This document shows, piece after piece, positions 25,738 through 34,075 of a stretch of DNA of 64,000 nt. Where the stretch lies: the NCBI GenBank assembly GCA_030535235.1, contig JAUNCL010000002.1, positions 58,630 to 122,629 on the forward strand, written 5' to 3'. The notes under the pieces were generated by a model. That model ran no database searches, was not told the DNA's origin, and saw nothing but the letters and a program-made list of their open reading frames with translations. How positions within the stretch are numbered: the first letter of the stretch is position 1; the number at the start of each line of letters is the position of its first letter. The DNA comes from Bacillota bacterium (GTDB lineage Bacteria; Bacillota; Clostridia; Oscillospirales; Oscillospiraceae). Made by a program: the position numbers and the translations under genes.

Positions 25738-26640
25738 ATGAAACAAGCTGTCATTGACATTGGCTCCAACTCCATGCGGCTGACCGTCTATGAAACCAAC
25801 GCCGGTTCCTTCATCGTCCTGTTCAAGGATAAGGTCATGGCCGGTCTGGCGGGATATGTGGAGGAGGGAGTTCTTAGCCGGGAGGGCATCGCCCGGGCCT
25901 GCCAGGGCCTGCTGTCCTTCCAGGCGGTACTGGAGGCCCTGGACATCCGCCGGGCGGCGGTCTTTGCCACGGCCTCCCTGCGCAACATCAAAAACACCCG
26001 CCAGGCCGTCTCCCTCCTGGAAGCCGCCGCCGGTTTCCCCATAGAAGTCCTCTCCGGCGAGGAGGAGGCCCACCTGGGCTATGCAGGGTCCATGGTGGAG
26101 CTGGCCCTCAGCGACGGGGTCTTCGTGGACATCGGCGGGGCCAGCACGGAGATCGTCCGGTTTTCCAACGGGGGGATTCTCAGCGCCCATAGCTGCCCGG
26201 TAGGCTCCTTAAAGCTCTACCGTGACCATGTGAAAAAAATCCTGCCCGGCCAGCAGGCACTGGACCGCATGGACCAGGCCATCCGCCAGGCCGTGGACGG
26301 AGTTATCCAGAAGCCCCGGGCCAGGAGCCTGCCCCTGGCCTGCGTAGGCGGGACCGCCCGGGCCTGCCTGAGGATGGCCCGGGCGGTTTACGGCCTGCCG
26401 GAGACCACCAACCGGGTCTCCGCCCGGCAGGTGGAGGACCTGTGCACCCTGCTCACCGGGTCCCAGAAAAAAGCGGCCGACCTCATCCTGAAGCAGGAGC
26501 CGGACCGCATCCACACCATGATCCCCGGTCTTCTCATCCTCCGCCATCTGATAGAGGGCTTCGGAGCCGGGGAGATCGTGGTGAGCAAATACGGCGTACG
26601 GGAGGGTTATCTATGCAAAAAGATACTCAAGGTCTCCTGA
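25738..26640 (+). CDS. ppx: Ppx/GppA-family exopolyphosphatase (short form)
   Basis: Hydrolyses terminal phosphate from polyphosphate, or pppGpp in GppA members; 300 aa. The ASKHA phosphate loops are DIGSNSMRLTVYE (~6-18) and DIGGASTEIV (~128-137), with SGEEEA between. It lacks the C-terminal HD domain of E. coli Ppx and is therefore the short form. ATG 25738 follows GGGAGGAAA. Its end overlaps the ppk1 start by 28 bases, so synthesis and breakdown of polyphosphate are translationally linked. Confidence 0.92.
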   Translation: MKQAVIDIGSNSMRLTVYETNAGSFIVLFKDKVMAGLAGYVEEGVLSREGIARACQGLLSFQAVLEALDIRRAAVFATASLRNIKNTRQAVSLLEAAAGFPIEVLSGEEEAHLGYAGSMVELALSDGVFVDIGGASTEIVRFSNGGILSAHSCPVGSLKLYRDHVKKILPGQQALDRMDQAIRQAVDGVIQKPRARSLPLACVGGTARACLRMARAVYGLPETTNRVSARQVEDLCTLLTGSQKKAADLILKQEPDRIHTMIPGLLILRHLIEGFGAGEIVVSKYGVREGYLCKKILKVS

Positions 26641-28763
26641 CCGACTATACCTATACCCAGAACCGGGAGCTGAGCTGGCTCCGGTTCAACCAGCGGGTCC
26701 TGGAGGAGGCTGCCGACGAGACCGTGCCGCCCCTGGAGCGGCTGAAATTCATTGCCATCTTTACCAGCAACCTGGACGAGTTCTTTATGGTCCGGGTGGG
26801 CAGCCTCCTGGATCTGGCCGCCGTCTCCCCCAACTCGGTGGACAGCAAAAGCGGCATGAACCCCTGCCAGCAGCTCAAGGCCATCTATGACACCGTCCCC
26901 AGATTGGTGGAGACCAAGGGACAGCTTTACCGCCGGGTCAGCGCTCGGCTGGAAAAGGAAGGGATCCGAGATTTAACCTACAAGGAGTTGACTGCCAAAG
27001 AAAAAGACTTCACTGCTGATTATTTCCGCTCCAATGTCCTGCCCATCCTGTCCCCCCAGATCGTAGGCCTCCACCACCCCAGCCCCCATCTGGTGAACAA
27101 AGCCCTGTACGTGGCCGCCCTGCTGCGGAACAAGAGCGGAAAAAAGTCCCTGGGCTTCATTCCCGTCCCCCCGTCTCTCCCCTCTCTGGTGCTTCTGCCG
27201 GAAAGCCGGGGCCGCTTCCTGCGGATCGAGACCATCCTTCGCCAATGGGCCCCCACTCTCTTTGGAAAGTACAAGGTGGAGGAGACCTGCCTCATCTGCG
27301 CCACCCGCAACGCCGACCTGAGTTTCGACACAGATAAGTTCGAGGACAACGAGGAGGACTTCCGCCTGCGAATGACCAAGCTCCTGAAAAAGCGGGCAAA
27401 CCAGTCCATCGTCCGGCTGGAGGTGAACCAGAAGCCCTCCCAGGCCATGGCAGATCTCCTCTCCGGCCTCTTCCCTGTGGAGAACGGTCAGGTCTGCTAT
27501 GACCCCGCCCCCCTGACCATGGGCTATGTCTACGACCTGGAAAAGTCCCTGGGCGAGGACCTGCGAAGGAACCTCACCTACCCCCCCTATACCCCCCGGT
27601 GGCCCGAGGACCTGATCCCTAACCAGAGCATGATCGACCAGATCCGCCGGAAGGACCGGCTTCTCTTCTTCCCCTACGACTCCGTGGACCCCTTCCTGCG
27701 GCTTCTGTCCGAGGCCTCAGAGCGGCCCGACGTGGCCTCCATCAAGATCACCATCTACCGGCTGGCCTCTGCCTCCAAGATCGCCCGGATTCTCTGCCGG
27801 GCTGCGGAGAACAGCAAGGAGGTGGTGGTCCTGATGGAGCTGCGGGCCCGGTTCGATGAGGCCAACAACATCGCCTGGTCCAAGATGCTGGAAGAGGCCG
27901 GCTGCAAGGTCATCTATGGCATCGAAAATTTCAAGTGCCACAGCAAGCTCTGTCTCATCACCCTCCGGGACAAGGAGGGCACCCACTACATCACCCAGGT
28001 AGGCACCGGCAACTACAACGAAAAGACCAGCGCCCTCTATACCGACCTGAGCGTCATGACTGCCTCCCCGGTCATCGGCGCCGATGGGGCGGCCTTCTTC
28101 CGCAATATGCTCACCGACAACCTGGAGGGGGAATATGAAGCCCTCCTGGTGGCTCCCAACTCCCTGAAGGACCAGCTTTGCCGGCGGATCGACGGCCAGA
28201 TCGCCAGAGGGAAAGAGGGCTACATCTGCATCAAGGCCAACTCCGTCACCGAACGGGAGGTCATCGACAAGCTCCGGGAGGCCTCCCAGGCGGGGGTGGA
28301 GATCGAGATGATCATCCGGGGTATCTGCTGCCTGCGGCCGGAGGTCCTGTTAAAGACCGAAAACATCCACATCACCTCCATCGTGGGCCGATACCTGGAA
28401 CACGCCCGAATTTATGCCTTCGGTCGGGGAAAGGATGCCGAATATTTCATCGCCTCCGCCGACCTGATGACCCGCAATCTCCAGCGGCGGGTGGAAATCG
28501 CCTGCCCTGTCTGGGACGAGGAGATCAAGGAGCAGCTCCGGTACATCCTGGACACCCAGCTTCGGGACACTGCCAAGGCCTCCTTCCTCCAGGCCAGCGG
28601 CACCTATCTGCGAAAGGAGCCCGGGAAGCTGCCTGCCCTGGACAGCCAGGCGGAGTTTATGCAGACCTCCCTCCACCGGCCGGAGTCCGTTCCCCTTCCC
28701 CAGGAAAAGACATCTCTCCTGAAAGGCCTTCTGGACTGGCTGAAAAAGCCCCGGGCATCTTGA
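26613..28763 (+). CDS. ppk1: Polyphosphate kinase 1
   Basis: Reversibly polymerises the ATP gamma-phosphate into polyphosphate; 716 aa, full length. The N-terminal NRELSWLRFNQRVLEEA, the central KDRLLFFPYDSVDPFLRLL and the phosphorylated-His motif GIENFKCHSKLCLI are present, as is a second phospholipase-D-like half (YCLRPEV... region, with RYLEHARIYAFG). ATG 26613 follows GGGAGGG and lies inside the end of ppx. The next gene has its own promoter overlapping the ppk1 stop. Confidence 0.97.
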   Translation: MQKDTQGLLTDYTYTQNRELSWLRFNQRVLEEAADETVPPLERLKFIAIFTSNLDEFFMVRVGSLLDLAAVSPNSVDSKSGMNPCQQLKAIYDTVPRLVETKGQLYRRVSARLEKEGIRDLTYKELTAKEKDFTADYFRSNVLPILSPQIVGLHHPSPHLVNKALYVAALLRNKSGKKSLGFIPVPPSLPSLVLLPESRGRFLRIETILRQWAPTLFGKYKVEETCLICATRNADLSFDTDKFEDNEEDFRLRMTKLLKKRANQSIVRLEVNQKPSQAMADLLSGLFPVENGQVCYDPAPLTMGYVYDLEKSLGEDLRRNLTYPPYTPRWPEDLIPNQSMIDQIRRKDRLLFFPYDSVDPFLRLLSEASERPDVASIKITIYRLASASKIARILCRAAENSKEVVVLMELRARFDEANNIAWSKMLEEAGCKVIYGIENFKCHSKLCLITLRDKEGTHYITQVGTGNYNEKTSALYTDLSVMTASPVIGADGAAFFRNMLTDNLEGEYEALLVAPNSLKDQLCRRIDGQIARGKEGYICIKANSVTEREVIDKLREASQAGVEIEMIIRGICCLRPEVLLKTENIHITSIVGRYLEHARIYAFGRGKDAEYFIASADLMTRNLQRRVEIACPVWDEEIKEQLRYILDTQLRDTAKASFLQASGTYLRKEPGKLPALDSQAEFMQTSLHRPESVPLPQEKTSLLKGLLDWLKKPRAS

Positions 28764-28789
28764 CAGCCCCTGCCTCCAGCCCATATAAT
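28760..28789 (+). promoter_or_regulatory. Promoter of the DUF1292 gene
   Basis: TTGACA (28760-28765), 18-base spacer, consensus TATAAT (28784-28789). The -35 overlaps the ppk1 stop codon. Confidence 0.8.
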
Positions 28790-28833
28790 CAAGGCAGGAA
28801 ATCATGCGGAATCCCGCGGAAAGAAGGCATACT

Positions 28834-29136
28834 ATGGCTGAGATCATTGATATTTCCGGCAATGCGCCCGAGGAGGAGGAGAACATCTTCCTGCTGGAGG
28901 ACGAAAACGGCAACGAAGTCCCCTTTGAGTTCGTGGACCTGATGGAGTACGAGGGGGAGGAGTACCTCTTCCTGCTGCCCGTCCAGGACGACGACGGCGA
29001 GGTGGTCATCCTCCATGTGGACATGGTGGACGGCGACGAGGAGGCCTACAGCGGCGTGGAGAGCGACGAGCTGCTCACCATCCTCTTCAACCTGTTCAAG
29101 GAAAAGTACCAGGACGTATACGAGTTTGAAGACTAA
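28834..29136 (+). CDS. DUF1292 (YrzB-like) acidic protein
   Basis: 100 aa, very acidic, no membrane segment or signal. The pattern IFLLEDENGNEVPFEFVDLMEYEGEEYLFL is condensed here to positions 17-46 and is typical of DUF1292. Family function is unknown. The ATG at 28834 follows AAGAAGG; ten earlier in-frame codons lack a site. In many Firmicutes the family sits near the Holliday-junction resolvase gene, but here it stands alone with its own strong promoter and terminator. Confidence 0.88.
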   Translation: MAEIIDISGNAPEEEENIFLLEDENGNEVPFEFVDLMEYEGEEYLFLLPVQDDDGEVVILHVDMVDGDEEAYSGVESDELLTILFNLFKEKYQDVYEFED

Positions 29137-29142
29137 GCAAAG

Positions 29143-29170
29143 GGCGGACGCGGCAGCGTCCGCCGTTTCT
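29143..29170 (+). terminator. Terminator after the DUF1292 gene
   Basis: GGCGGACGC-GGCA-GCGTCCGCC, a perfect 9-bp stem followed by GTTTCTTAT. Confidence 0.8.
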
Positions 29171-29205
29171 TATATATCAGAACCATAGTAATGTCCTCCA
29201 CGTTC

Positions 29206-29252
29206 CGCCCTCTCAGTCAGCTTCGCTGACAGCTCTCCCAGAGGGAGAGCCA
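29206..29252 (-). repeat. Family A repeat, solo copy downstream of hbd
   Basis: On the minus strand GGCTCTCCCTCTGGGAGAGC, then GTCAGCGAAGCTGAC, then TGAGAGGGCGG: the two-hairpin plan of family A. Lies between two convergent transcription units. Confidence 0.85.
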
Positions 29253-29258
29253 AGGGGC

Positions 29259-29293
29259 AAAAAATCCCCCATGGATCACTCCATGGGGGATTT
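29259..29293 (-). terminator. Terminator after hbd
   Basis: AATCCCCCATGGA / TCCATGGGGGATT stem with TCAC loop; on the minus strand it runs into TTTTTT. Confidence 0.85.
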
Positions 29294-29325
29294 GAAAACG
29301 TTATTTTGTTAAACCGGGCTGAGGA

Positions 29326-30174
29326 TTAATACTTGTAGAAGCCCTCGCCGGTCTTGCGGCCCAGCAGGCCTGCGCGGACCATCTTCTTCATGGTCAGAGC
29401 GGGACGATACTTGGAGTCGCCGGTCTCGGTGAAGATGGTCTCCATGATAGCCAGGCAGATGTCCAGACCAACCAGGTCGGCCAGAGCCAGGGGGCCCATC
29501 TTGTGGTTAGCACCGTACATCATAGCGGTGTCGATGTCTTCCTTGGAAGCGATGCCGTTCTCCAGGACGATGATAGCCTCGTTGATCATGGGGAACAGGA
29601 TGCGGTTGACAACGAAGCCGGGAGCCTCGCCGACCTCGACGGGGGACTTGCCGATCTCAGCAGCGCAGTCATAGACAGCCTGGAAGGTCTCGTCGTTGGT
29701 ACGAGCGCCGCGGATGACCTCGACCAGCTTCATAGCGGGAGCGGGGTTGAAGAAGTGCATGCCCAGGACCTTCTCAGGACGCTTGGTAGCAGCAGCGATA
29801 GCGGTGATGGAGATGGAGGAGGTGTTGGAAGCCAGGATGGTCTCGGGCTTGCACAGCTCGTCCAGTTCCTTGAAGATGCTCTTCTTGATGTCCAGAACTT
29901 CGATAGCAGCCTCAACGACCAGGTCGCAGTCAGCGGCGTCAGCCAGCTCCAGGGTGTAGGTCACGCGGCCCAGGATAGCAGCCTTCTCTTCCTCGGTGAT
30001 CTTGCCCTTGGCGACCTTCTTCTCCATGTTCTTGGTCAGGACGCCCTCGCCGCGCTGAATGAAAGCCTCGGCGATGTCGCGGACGATGACGGTCTTGCCA
30101 GCCTCAGCGAAAACCTGAGCGATGCCCATGCCCATGGTGCCGGCGCCCAGGACCATGATCTTATTGATAGCCAT
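29326..30174 (-). CDS. hbd: 3-hydroxybutyryl-CoA dehydrogenase
   Basis: NAD(P)H-dependent reduction of acetoacetyl-CoA to 3-hydroxybutyryl-CoA, the second step of butyrate formation; 282 aa. The Rossmann motif [11 protein letters not shown] (8-18), the catalytic His in MHFFNPAP and the partner Glu in LVEVI are present. ATG 30174 follows TAGGAGGAAC. Codon choice (GCT, ATC, GAC) differs from neighbours in a way typical of highly expressed genes. crt lies upstream on the same strand, 105 bases away, with a hairpin repeat between them. Confidence 0.96.
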   Translation of the reverse strand: MAINKIMVLGAGTMGMGIAQVFAEAGKTVIVRDIAEAFIQRGEGVLTKNMEKKVAKGKITEEEKAAILGRVTYTLELADAADCDLVVEAAIEVLDIKKSIFKELDELCKPETILASNTSSISITAIAAATKRPEKVLGMHFFNPAPAMKLVEVIRGARTNDETFQAVYDCAAEIGKSPVEVGEAPGFVVNRILFPMINEAIIVLENGIASKEDIDTAMMYGANHKMGPLALADLVGLDICLAIMETIFTETGDSKYRPALTMKKMVRAGLLGRKTGEGFYKY

Positions 30175-30227
30175 GATAGTGTTCCTCCTAAATGAAGTAT
30201 ATAAAAAATATTTTTTGACAAAGTAAG

Positions 30228-30257
30228 GTAGGGGGCGATCCTTCAATCGCCCCCTAC
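30228..30257. repeat. Hairpin repeat between crt and hbd
   Basis: GTAGGGGGCGAT-CCTTCA-ATCGCCCCCTAC, 12-bp perfect arms. It resembles the GTAGGGGCGATTCATGAATC unit at 33847-33868 and, in its TAGGGG edge, family B. Within the crt-hbd transcript it could act as a processing or partial termination point. Confidence 0.7.
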
Positions 30258-30279
30258 AGAAAAGCAAGGGGGTCGGGGA

Positions 30280-31056
30280 TTAGCGGTTCTTGAACTTCTC
30301 CAGCTTACGCTTCTCCACGAAGGCCTTCATAGCGTCCTTCTGGTCCTCGGTGCCGAAGCAGGTGGCGAAGGCCAGAGCCTCGTAGGTGACGGCGGTGTTG
30401 ATGTCGCAGTCGATGCCGCGGCGCAGAGCCATCTTGGAAGTGCGGATAGCAACCTGAGCCTTGGCAGCGATCTTCTCAGCCATGGCGATGGCGGCGTCCA
30501 TCAGCTCCTCAGCGGGGACAACGTGGTTGACCATGCCGATCTTCTCAGCCTGCTTGGCGTCGATGGTATCGGCGGTGAAAATCAGCTCCATAGCGGGGCC
30601 GGTGCCGATGATACGAGCCATACGCTGGGTGCCGCCGAAGCCGGGGATGATGCCCAGGCCAACTTCGGGCTGGCCGAACTTTGCCTTCTCGGAAGCGATA
30701 CGGATATCGCAGGCCAGGGACAGCTCGCAGCCGCCGCCCAGAGCAAAGCCGTTGACAGCAGCGATGGTGGGCTTGGGGAACATGTCCACGCGCATCAGCA
30801 GGCCGTTGCCCAGCTCGGAGAAGGACAGACCTTCCTCCACGTTCATGTGTGCCATCTCGCCGATGTCGGCGCCGGCGACGAAGGCGCGGCCTGCGCCGGT
30901 GATGATGACGACATAGACGTCGTCGTCGTGCTCGACCTGGTCCAGAGCCTTGGTCAGGTCAGCGAAAACTGCGGAGCTCAGAGCGTTCAGAGCCTCGGGA
31001 CGGTTCATGGTGATGATACCAATGTTGCCCTGCTTGGTTACTTCTACGAAAGCCAT
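30280..31056 (-). CDS. crt: Enoyl-CoA hydratase / crotonase (3-hydroxybutyryl-CoA dehydratase)
   Basis: Dehydrates 3-hydroxybutyryl-CoA to crotonyl-CoA; 258 aa. Oxyanion-hole segments GRAFVAGADIGEM and GFALGGGCELSLACD and the catalytic Glu in FGQPEVGLGIIPGFGGTQR are intact. ATG 31056 follows TAGGAGGTAAC. Same codon bias as hbd. The promoter TTGTAC-17-TATACT lies about 85 bases upstream. Thiolase and butyryl-CoA dehydrogenase, usually in the same operon in Clostridia, are missing from this locus. Confidence 0.94.
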   Translation of the reverse strand: MAFVEVTKQGNIGIITMNRPEALNALSSAVFADLTKALDQVEHDDDVYVVIITGAGRAFVAGADIGEMAHMNVEEGLSFSELGNGLLMRVDMFPKPTIAAVNGFALGGGCELSLACDIRIASEKAKFGQPEVGLGIIPGFGGTQRMARIIGTGPAMELIFTADTIDAKQAEKIGMVNHVVPAEELMDAAIAMAEKIAAKAQVAIRTSKMALRRGIDCDINTAVTYEALAFATCFGTEDQKDAMKAFVEKRKLEKFKNR

Positions 31057-31141
31057 TGTGTTACCTCCTAAAAATTGGGGATACGATCCAATCGAAATTG
31101 GTTATACGGTCGCTTTTCACCCGTATAAAACTGTCGAAGTT

Positions 31142-31170
31142 AGTATACTTCAATTTTTCCAGCGGTACAA
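31142..31170 (-). promoter_or_regulatory. crt promoter
   Basis: On the minus strand TTGTAC (31170-31165), 17-base spacer, TATACT (31147-31142). Confidence 0.8.
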
Positions 31171-31242
31171 GGTTAATTTGTTCGATGATTTACCTAAAAA
31201 ATAAGAAATAAAAGCTTCATTTCTGTTAACTTTTGGTGCATG

Positions 31243-31266
31243 ATTTATGTCAGAATTGACATAAAT
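31243..31266. promoter_or_regulatory. Perfect 10+10 palindrome between crt and hpf
   Basis: ATTTATGTCA, four bases (GAAT), TGACATAAAT. It lies about 73 bases upstream of the crt -35 and 120 upstream of the hpf -35, in an AT-rich island of a GC-rich genome. It looks like the operator of a dimeric repressor or activator. It does not match the Rex, BirA or LexA consensus; the regulator is unknown. The rest of 31057-31503 holds only the crt and hpf promoters. Confidence 0.7.
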
Positions 31267-31384
31267 CTGTCGAACGGGGCAGGCCGGCCGGAGGGGCACG
31301 ACCGGCGGGCAGCGGACCGCCCGCCTCCATTGTGCTAAATCGCTAAAATCAAGAGGAAAATTCTCAGAAATATGGTATTTTTAC

Positions 31385-31413
31385 TTGAAAAGCAGGAGGG
31401 AATGTGGTATCAT
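31385..31413 (+). promoter_or_regulatory. hpf promoter
   Basis: TTGAAA (31385-31390), 17-base spacer, TATCAT (31408-31413), leaving a leader of about 85 bases before the ATG. Confidence 0.75.
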
Positions 31414-31503
31414 ACAGATGAAGGAAAAGGAAGACTATTTCGATCAGGACAAACCGTAGACGAGACGCAGAAGACCTGCCGGTTTCAGAAAGGAGTAGTC
31501 ATT

Positions 31504-32049
31504 ATGAAGATCACATTTTCCGCCAAAGAAATGACCGTCCCCACCAGGGTCTACAGCCACGCAGAGCAGAGGATCAACGAACTGACCCCCCTGTTCCGGA
31601 CGGAACCGGAAGCCGTTGTCGTGTTCAGCGCGGAGAAGGGAAAGCATGTGATTGAGCTCACCATCCTTTCCGGCTCCACCATCATCCGGGTGGTGGAGAA
31701 AACCGCCGACATGATGGTGTCCGTGGACGCCGCCGTGTCCTCCGTCCGCCGCCAGCTGCGGAAGAACCGCTCCAGACTGAGCAGCCAGCTCAACATCGAC
31801 GCCTTCGAGAAGGACACCGACGAGCTCATCTTCATCCCTGAGGTGGACCGCTTCGACTCCCCCGCCTATCAGGTGGTGCGCTCCAAGCAGTTCGAGTTCA
31901 GCCCCATGTCCGTGGAGGAGGCCATCCTCCAGATGAACCTCATCGGCCACGCTTTCTTCGCGTTCCGCAACGAGGAACGGGACAACGCCTTCTCCGTGGT
32001 GTACCGCCGCAACGACGGCGGCTATGGCATCCTCGTGGATAAAACCTGA
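31504..32049 (+). CDS. hpf: Long-form ribosome hibernation promoting factor
   Basis: Dimerises 70S ribosomes to 100S particles in stationary phase; 181 aa. The N-terminal S30AE domain (1-100, with VYSHAEQRINELTPLF and the basic LRKNRSRL) and the C-terminal dimerisation domain (~120-180, with VRSKQFEFSPMSVEEAILQM) mark the long form. ATG 31504 follows AAAGGAG; in-frame codons upstream overlap the promoter. It is monocistronic and divergent from crt. Confidence 0.96.
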   Translation: MKITFSAKEMTVPTRVYSHAEQRINELTPLFRTEPEAVVVFSAEKGKHVIELTILSGSTIIRVVEKTADMMVSVDAAVSSVRRQLRKNRSRLSSQLNIDAFEKDTDELIFIPEVDRFDSPAYQVVRSKQFEFSPMSVEEAILQMNLIGHAFFAFRNEERDNAFSVVYRRNDGGYGILVDKT

Positions 32050-32140
32050 CTTTTTATCGAGGCAAAACAGAACATCGATGCATAGAACGCAGCCCGGGCC
32101 ATCGGCCCGGGCTGCGTGCAGTTTGTGAACCGTCCCAGGC

Positions 32141-32158
32141 AGGGAACGGGCATACCCC
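32141..32158 (-). repeat. Family D repeat fragment
   Basis: Minus strand GGGGTATGCCCGTTCCCT, matching the ATGCCCGTTCCCT unit at 35991 and 56450. Nearby at 32089-32115 GCAGCCCGGGCC / GGCCCGGGCTGC forms a 12-bp stem without a T-run, probably the hpf 3' end. Confidence 0.6.
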
Positions 32159-32169
32159 TTCCGCGGATC

Positions 32170-32196
32170 GGGCCGATGTGGTCATCGGCCCCTACA
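32170..32196 (+). repeat. Family B palindromic repeat, copy 3
   Basis: GGGCCGATGTGGTCATCGGC followed by CCCTACA, in the hpf-flippase gap; a further GTAGGGGCC half-unit follows at about 32224-32232. Confidence 0.8.
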
Positions 32197-32290
32197 AGGG
32201 TTTGCACTACAACAAACTTTGTCGTAGGGGCCCTCAGGCATGAATCCCGCCTTTCGCTCATAGAGTAGAGCCGATAAGGGGGGTGAGCCA

Positions 32291-33805
32291 ATGGGCGCTG
32301 TGGTGATGCTGACCGTCACGGGAATCCTGTCCCAGCTGGTGGGGTTTGTCTATCGGGTGTGTCTCACCCGCCTGGCCGGGGCGGAGATCCTGGGGCTGTA
32401 TCAGCTCATCCTGCCGGTCTACTCGGTCCTCCTCTCCCTCACCTCTGTGGGCCTCACCACGGCGGTCTCCAACCTGTCCGCCCGGTATGAGGCCCTGGGC
32501 AACCGCCGGGCCATCCACCAGCTCCGGGGGCAGGCCATCCGGCTCTTTTTCCTCCTGGCCATCCTCCCCTGCGGCCTTTTGCTGGTCTTTTCCGACGGGG
32601 CCTCGGTCTATCTCCTGGGGGACGCCAGGACCCGGCTGGGGCTTCTCCTGCTGGTCCCCTGCCTCCTCCTCACCGGCACCGAGAACCTCCACAAGCACTA
32701 CTTTTACGGCACCGGCCGGGTGACCCCCGCCGCCCTCACCGAGCTGGCCGAGCAGGTCTTAAAGGCCGTCTTTATCCTGGGCCTTTTCGTGCTCATCCAA
32801 CCCTCCGGCCCGGAGAAGGCCGTGGGGGTCATCGTCCTGGGCATGGTCTTTTGCGAGGTCCTCTCTGCCCTCACCCAGCTGGTTCTCTTCCGGGCCTATC
32901 TGGGGCCTCCCGGCAGGCTGCGGGGGGAAGGGTTGGAAAACGCCGCCCTCCGGCGGCAGATCGGCGGCATTGCCCTCCCCCTGGGCCTGGCCGCCCTTTT
33001 GGGGAACCTCATCTCCTCGGCCAACGCCGTCCTCATCCCCCGGCTGCTGGTGCTGGGGGGCATGGACCAGGGCGAAGCCGTGTCCGCCTACGGGGTCACC
33101 TTCGGCATGACCCTGCCCATGCTGATGCTCCCCACCGCCTTCCTCAGCGCCCTGGGCCTGGTCCTCACCCCTAAGCTCTCCCGCTATTCCGCCCTGGGGA
33201 AGCAGGAGGCCATCCGCCGCCAGGTCCGCCGGTCGGTGGAGATCGCCAACCGCATCCTCATCCCCGCCCTGGCTCTGCTGGCGGTGCTGGGCTCGGCCAT
33301 CGGGGTGGCCCTCTACAAGGAGCCGGGGGTGGCCGACCACCTCTCCCTGCTGGCCCTGGGAGTCCTCTTCTCCTGCTGGCAGTCCCTCTTCTCCTGGGTC
33401 CTCAACGGGGTGGGCCGGCAGGGGGCCTCCGCCGCCATTGCCCTAATGTGCGACGGGCTCCAGCTCCTCCTCACCTGCCTGACCGTGGGCCGGTTCGGCC
33501 TGGGGGGCTACGCCGTCAGCTTCGCGGCGGCCTCCCTGCTGGGGGCCGTTCTCACCTGGAGGGTGGTTTCCCGGGAAATCGGCCTCAGGCTGCCGGTCTT
33601 TTCCTGGTTCGCCGCCCCCACCCTGGCCGCCTGTCTGGCCGCCTCCTGCGGGGACCTGATGGAGACCGCCCTCCTCCGGGGCGGGCTGGAGTCCCTTCCG
33701 GCGGCCTGCGGGGCCATGGTGTTCGGCCTGCTGCTCTATGTGGCCGGGCTGGAGGCCATGGGCGTGGGGCAGCGAGAGCATGATCGCTCCCCACGGCTCC
33801 CCTGA
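32291..33805 (+). CDS. SpoVB/MurJ-like polysaccharide flippase (MATE superfamily)
   Basis: Polytopic membrane protein, 504 aa, about 13-14 helices, of the SpoVB branch of lipid-linked oligosaccharide flippases. The N-terminal ILSQLVGFVYRVCLTRLAGAEILGLYQL segment (about 12-39) is the family signature. Possible roles are lipid II translocation or spore cortex precursor transport; sequence cannot choose between them. ATG 32291 follows AAGGGGGG. The stop codon lies in the loop of a family A hairpin (33795-33815), so its last residues (SPRLP) are repeat-derived. A Noc-site-like TTTCCCGGGAAAT is inside the gene (33567-33579). Confidence 0.88.
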   Translation: MGAVVMLTVTGILSQLVGFVYRVCLTRLAGAEILGLYQLILPVYSVLLSLTSVGLTTAVSNLSARYEALGNRRAIHQLRGQAIRLFFLLAILPCGLLLVFSDGASVYLLGDARTRLGLLLLVPCLLLTGTENLHKHYFYGTGRVTPAALTELAEQVLKAVFILGLFVLIQPSGPEKAVGVIVLGMVFCEVLSALTQLVLFRAYLGPPGRLRGEGLENAALRRQIGGIALPLGLAALLGNLISSANAVLIPRLLVLGGMDQGEAVSAYGVTFGMTLPMLMLPTAFLSALGLVLTPKLSRYSALGKQEAIRRQVRRSVEIANRILIPALALLAVLGSAIGVALYKEPGVADHLSLLALGVLFSCWQSLFSWVLNGVGRQGASAAIALMCDGLQLLLTCLTVGRFGLGGYAVSFAAASLLGAVLTWRVVSREIGLRLPVFSWFAAPTLAACLAASCGDLMETALLRGGLESLPAACGAMVFGLLLYVAGLEAMGVGQREHDRSPRLP

Positions 33806-33815
33806 GAGGGGAGGC
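33795..33815 (+). repeat. Family A half-copy containing the flippase stop codon
   Basis: GGCTCCCCTGAGAGGGGAGGC: the first hairpin of family A alone. The TGA of the flippase gene (33803-33805) is in its loop. Confidence 0.7.
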
Positions 33816-33846
33816 ATTGGCGTTGGTCCACCACCCACCTGTTTTG

Positions 33847-33868
33847 TAGGGGCGATTCATGAATCGCC
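33847..33868. repeat. GGGGCGATTCATGAATCGCC repeat
   Basis: A perfect palindrome GGGCGATTCATGAATCGCCC with a GTAG edge, similar to the crt-hbd hairpin at 30228-30257. Confidence 0.7.
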
Positions 33869-33937
33869 CGTGCTGCGTGGAGGGTAACTGCCACGTTTCG
33901 GGCGCTTCGCGATGGGGTAGATCGTATGCCCCCCCTT

Positions 33938-34061
33938 GGCTCCCCCTCTGGGGGAGCTGGCACGGCGAAGCCGTGACTGAGAGGGCAAATCACTGCCGAT
34001 ACAGAGCTGCCCTCTCCGTCACCGCCTCCGGCGGTGCCACCTCCCCCAAAGGGGGAGGCAA
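33938..34061. repeat. Family A inverted pair (33938-33992 forward, 34003-34061 reverse)
   Basis: Left copy: GGCTCCCCCTCTGGGGGAGC, hairpin ACGGCGAAGCCGT, then GACTGAGAGGGCAAATCA. Right copy is inverted with ACCGCCGGAGGCGGT as its second hairpin. Only ten bases separate them. The 484-base flippase-tadA gap is made up almost entirely of repeats. Confidence 0.88.
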
Positions 34062-34075
34062 GATACCGCCCCTGT

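Noticed and set aside
30175..30279. A separate promoter for hbd in the crt-hbd gap
   Set aside because: TTGTCA and TATACT are present but only 14 bases apart, too short for sigma-A.
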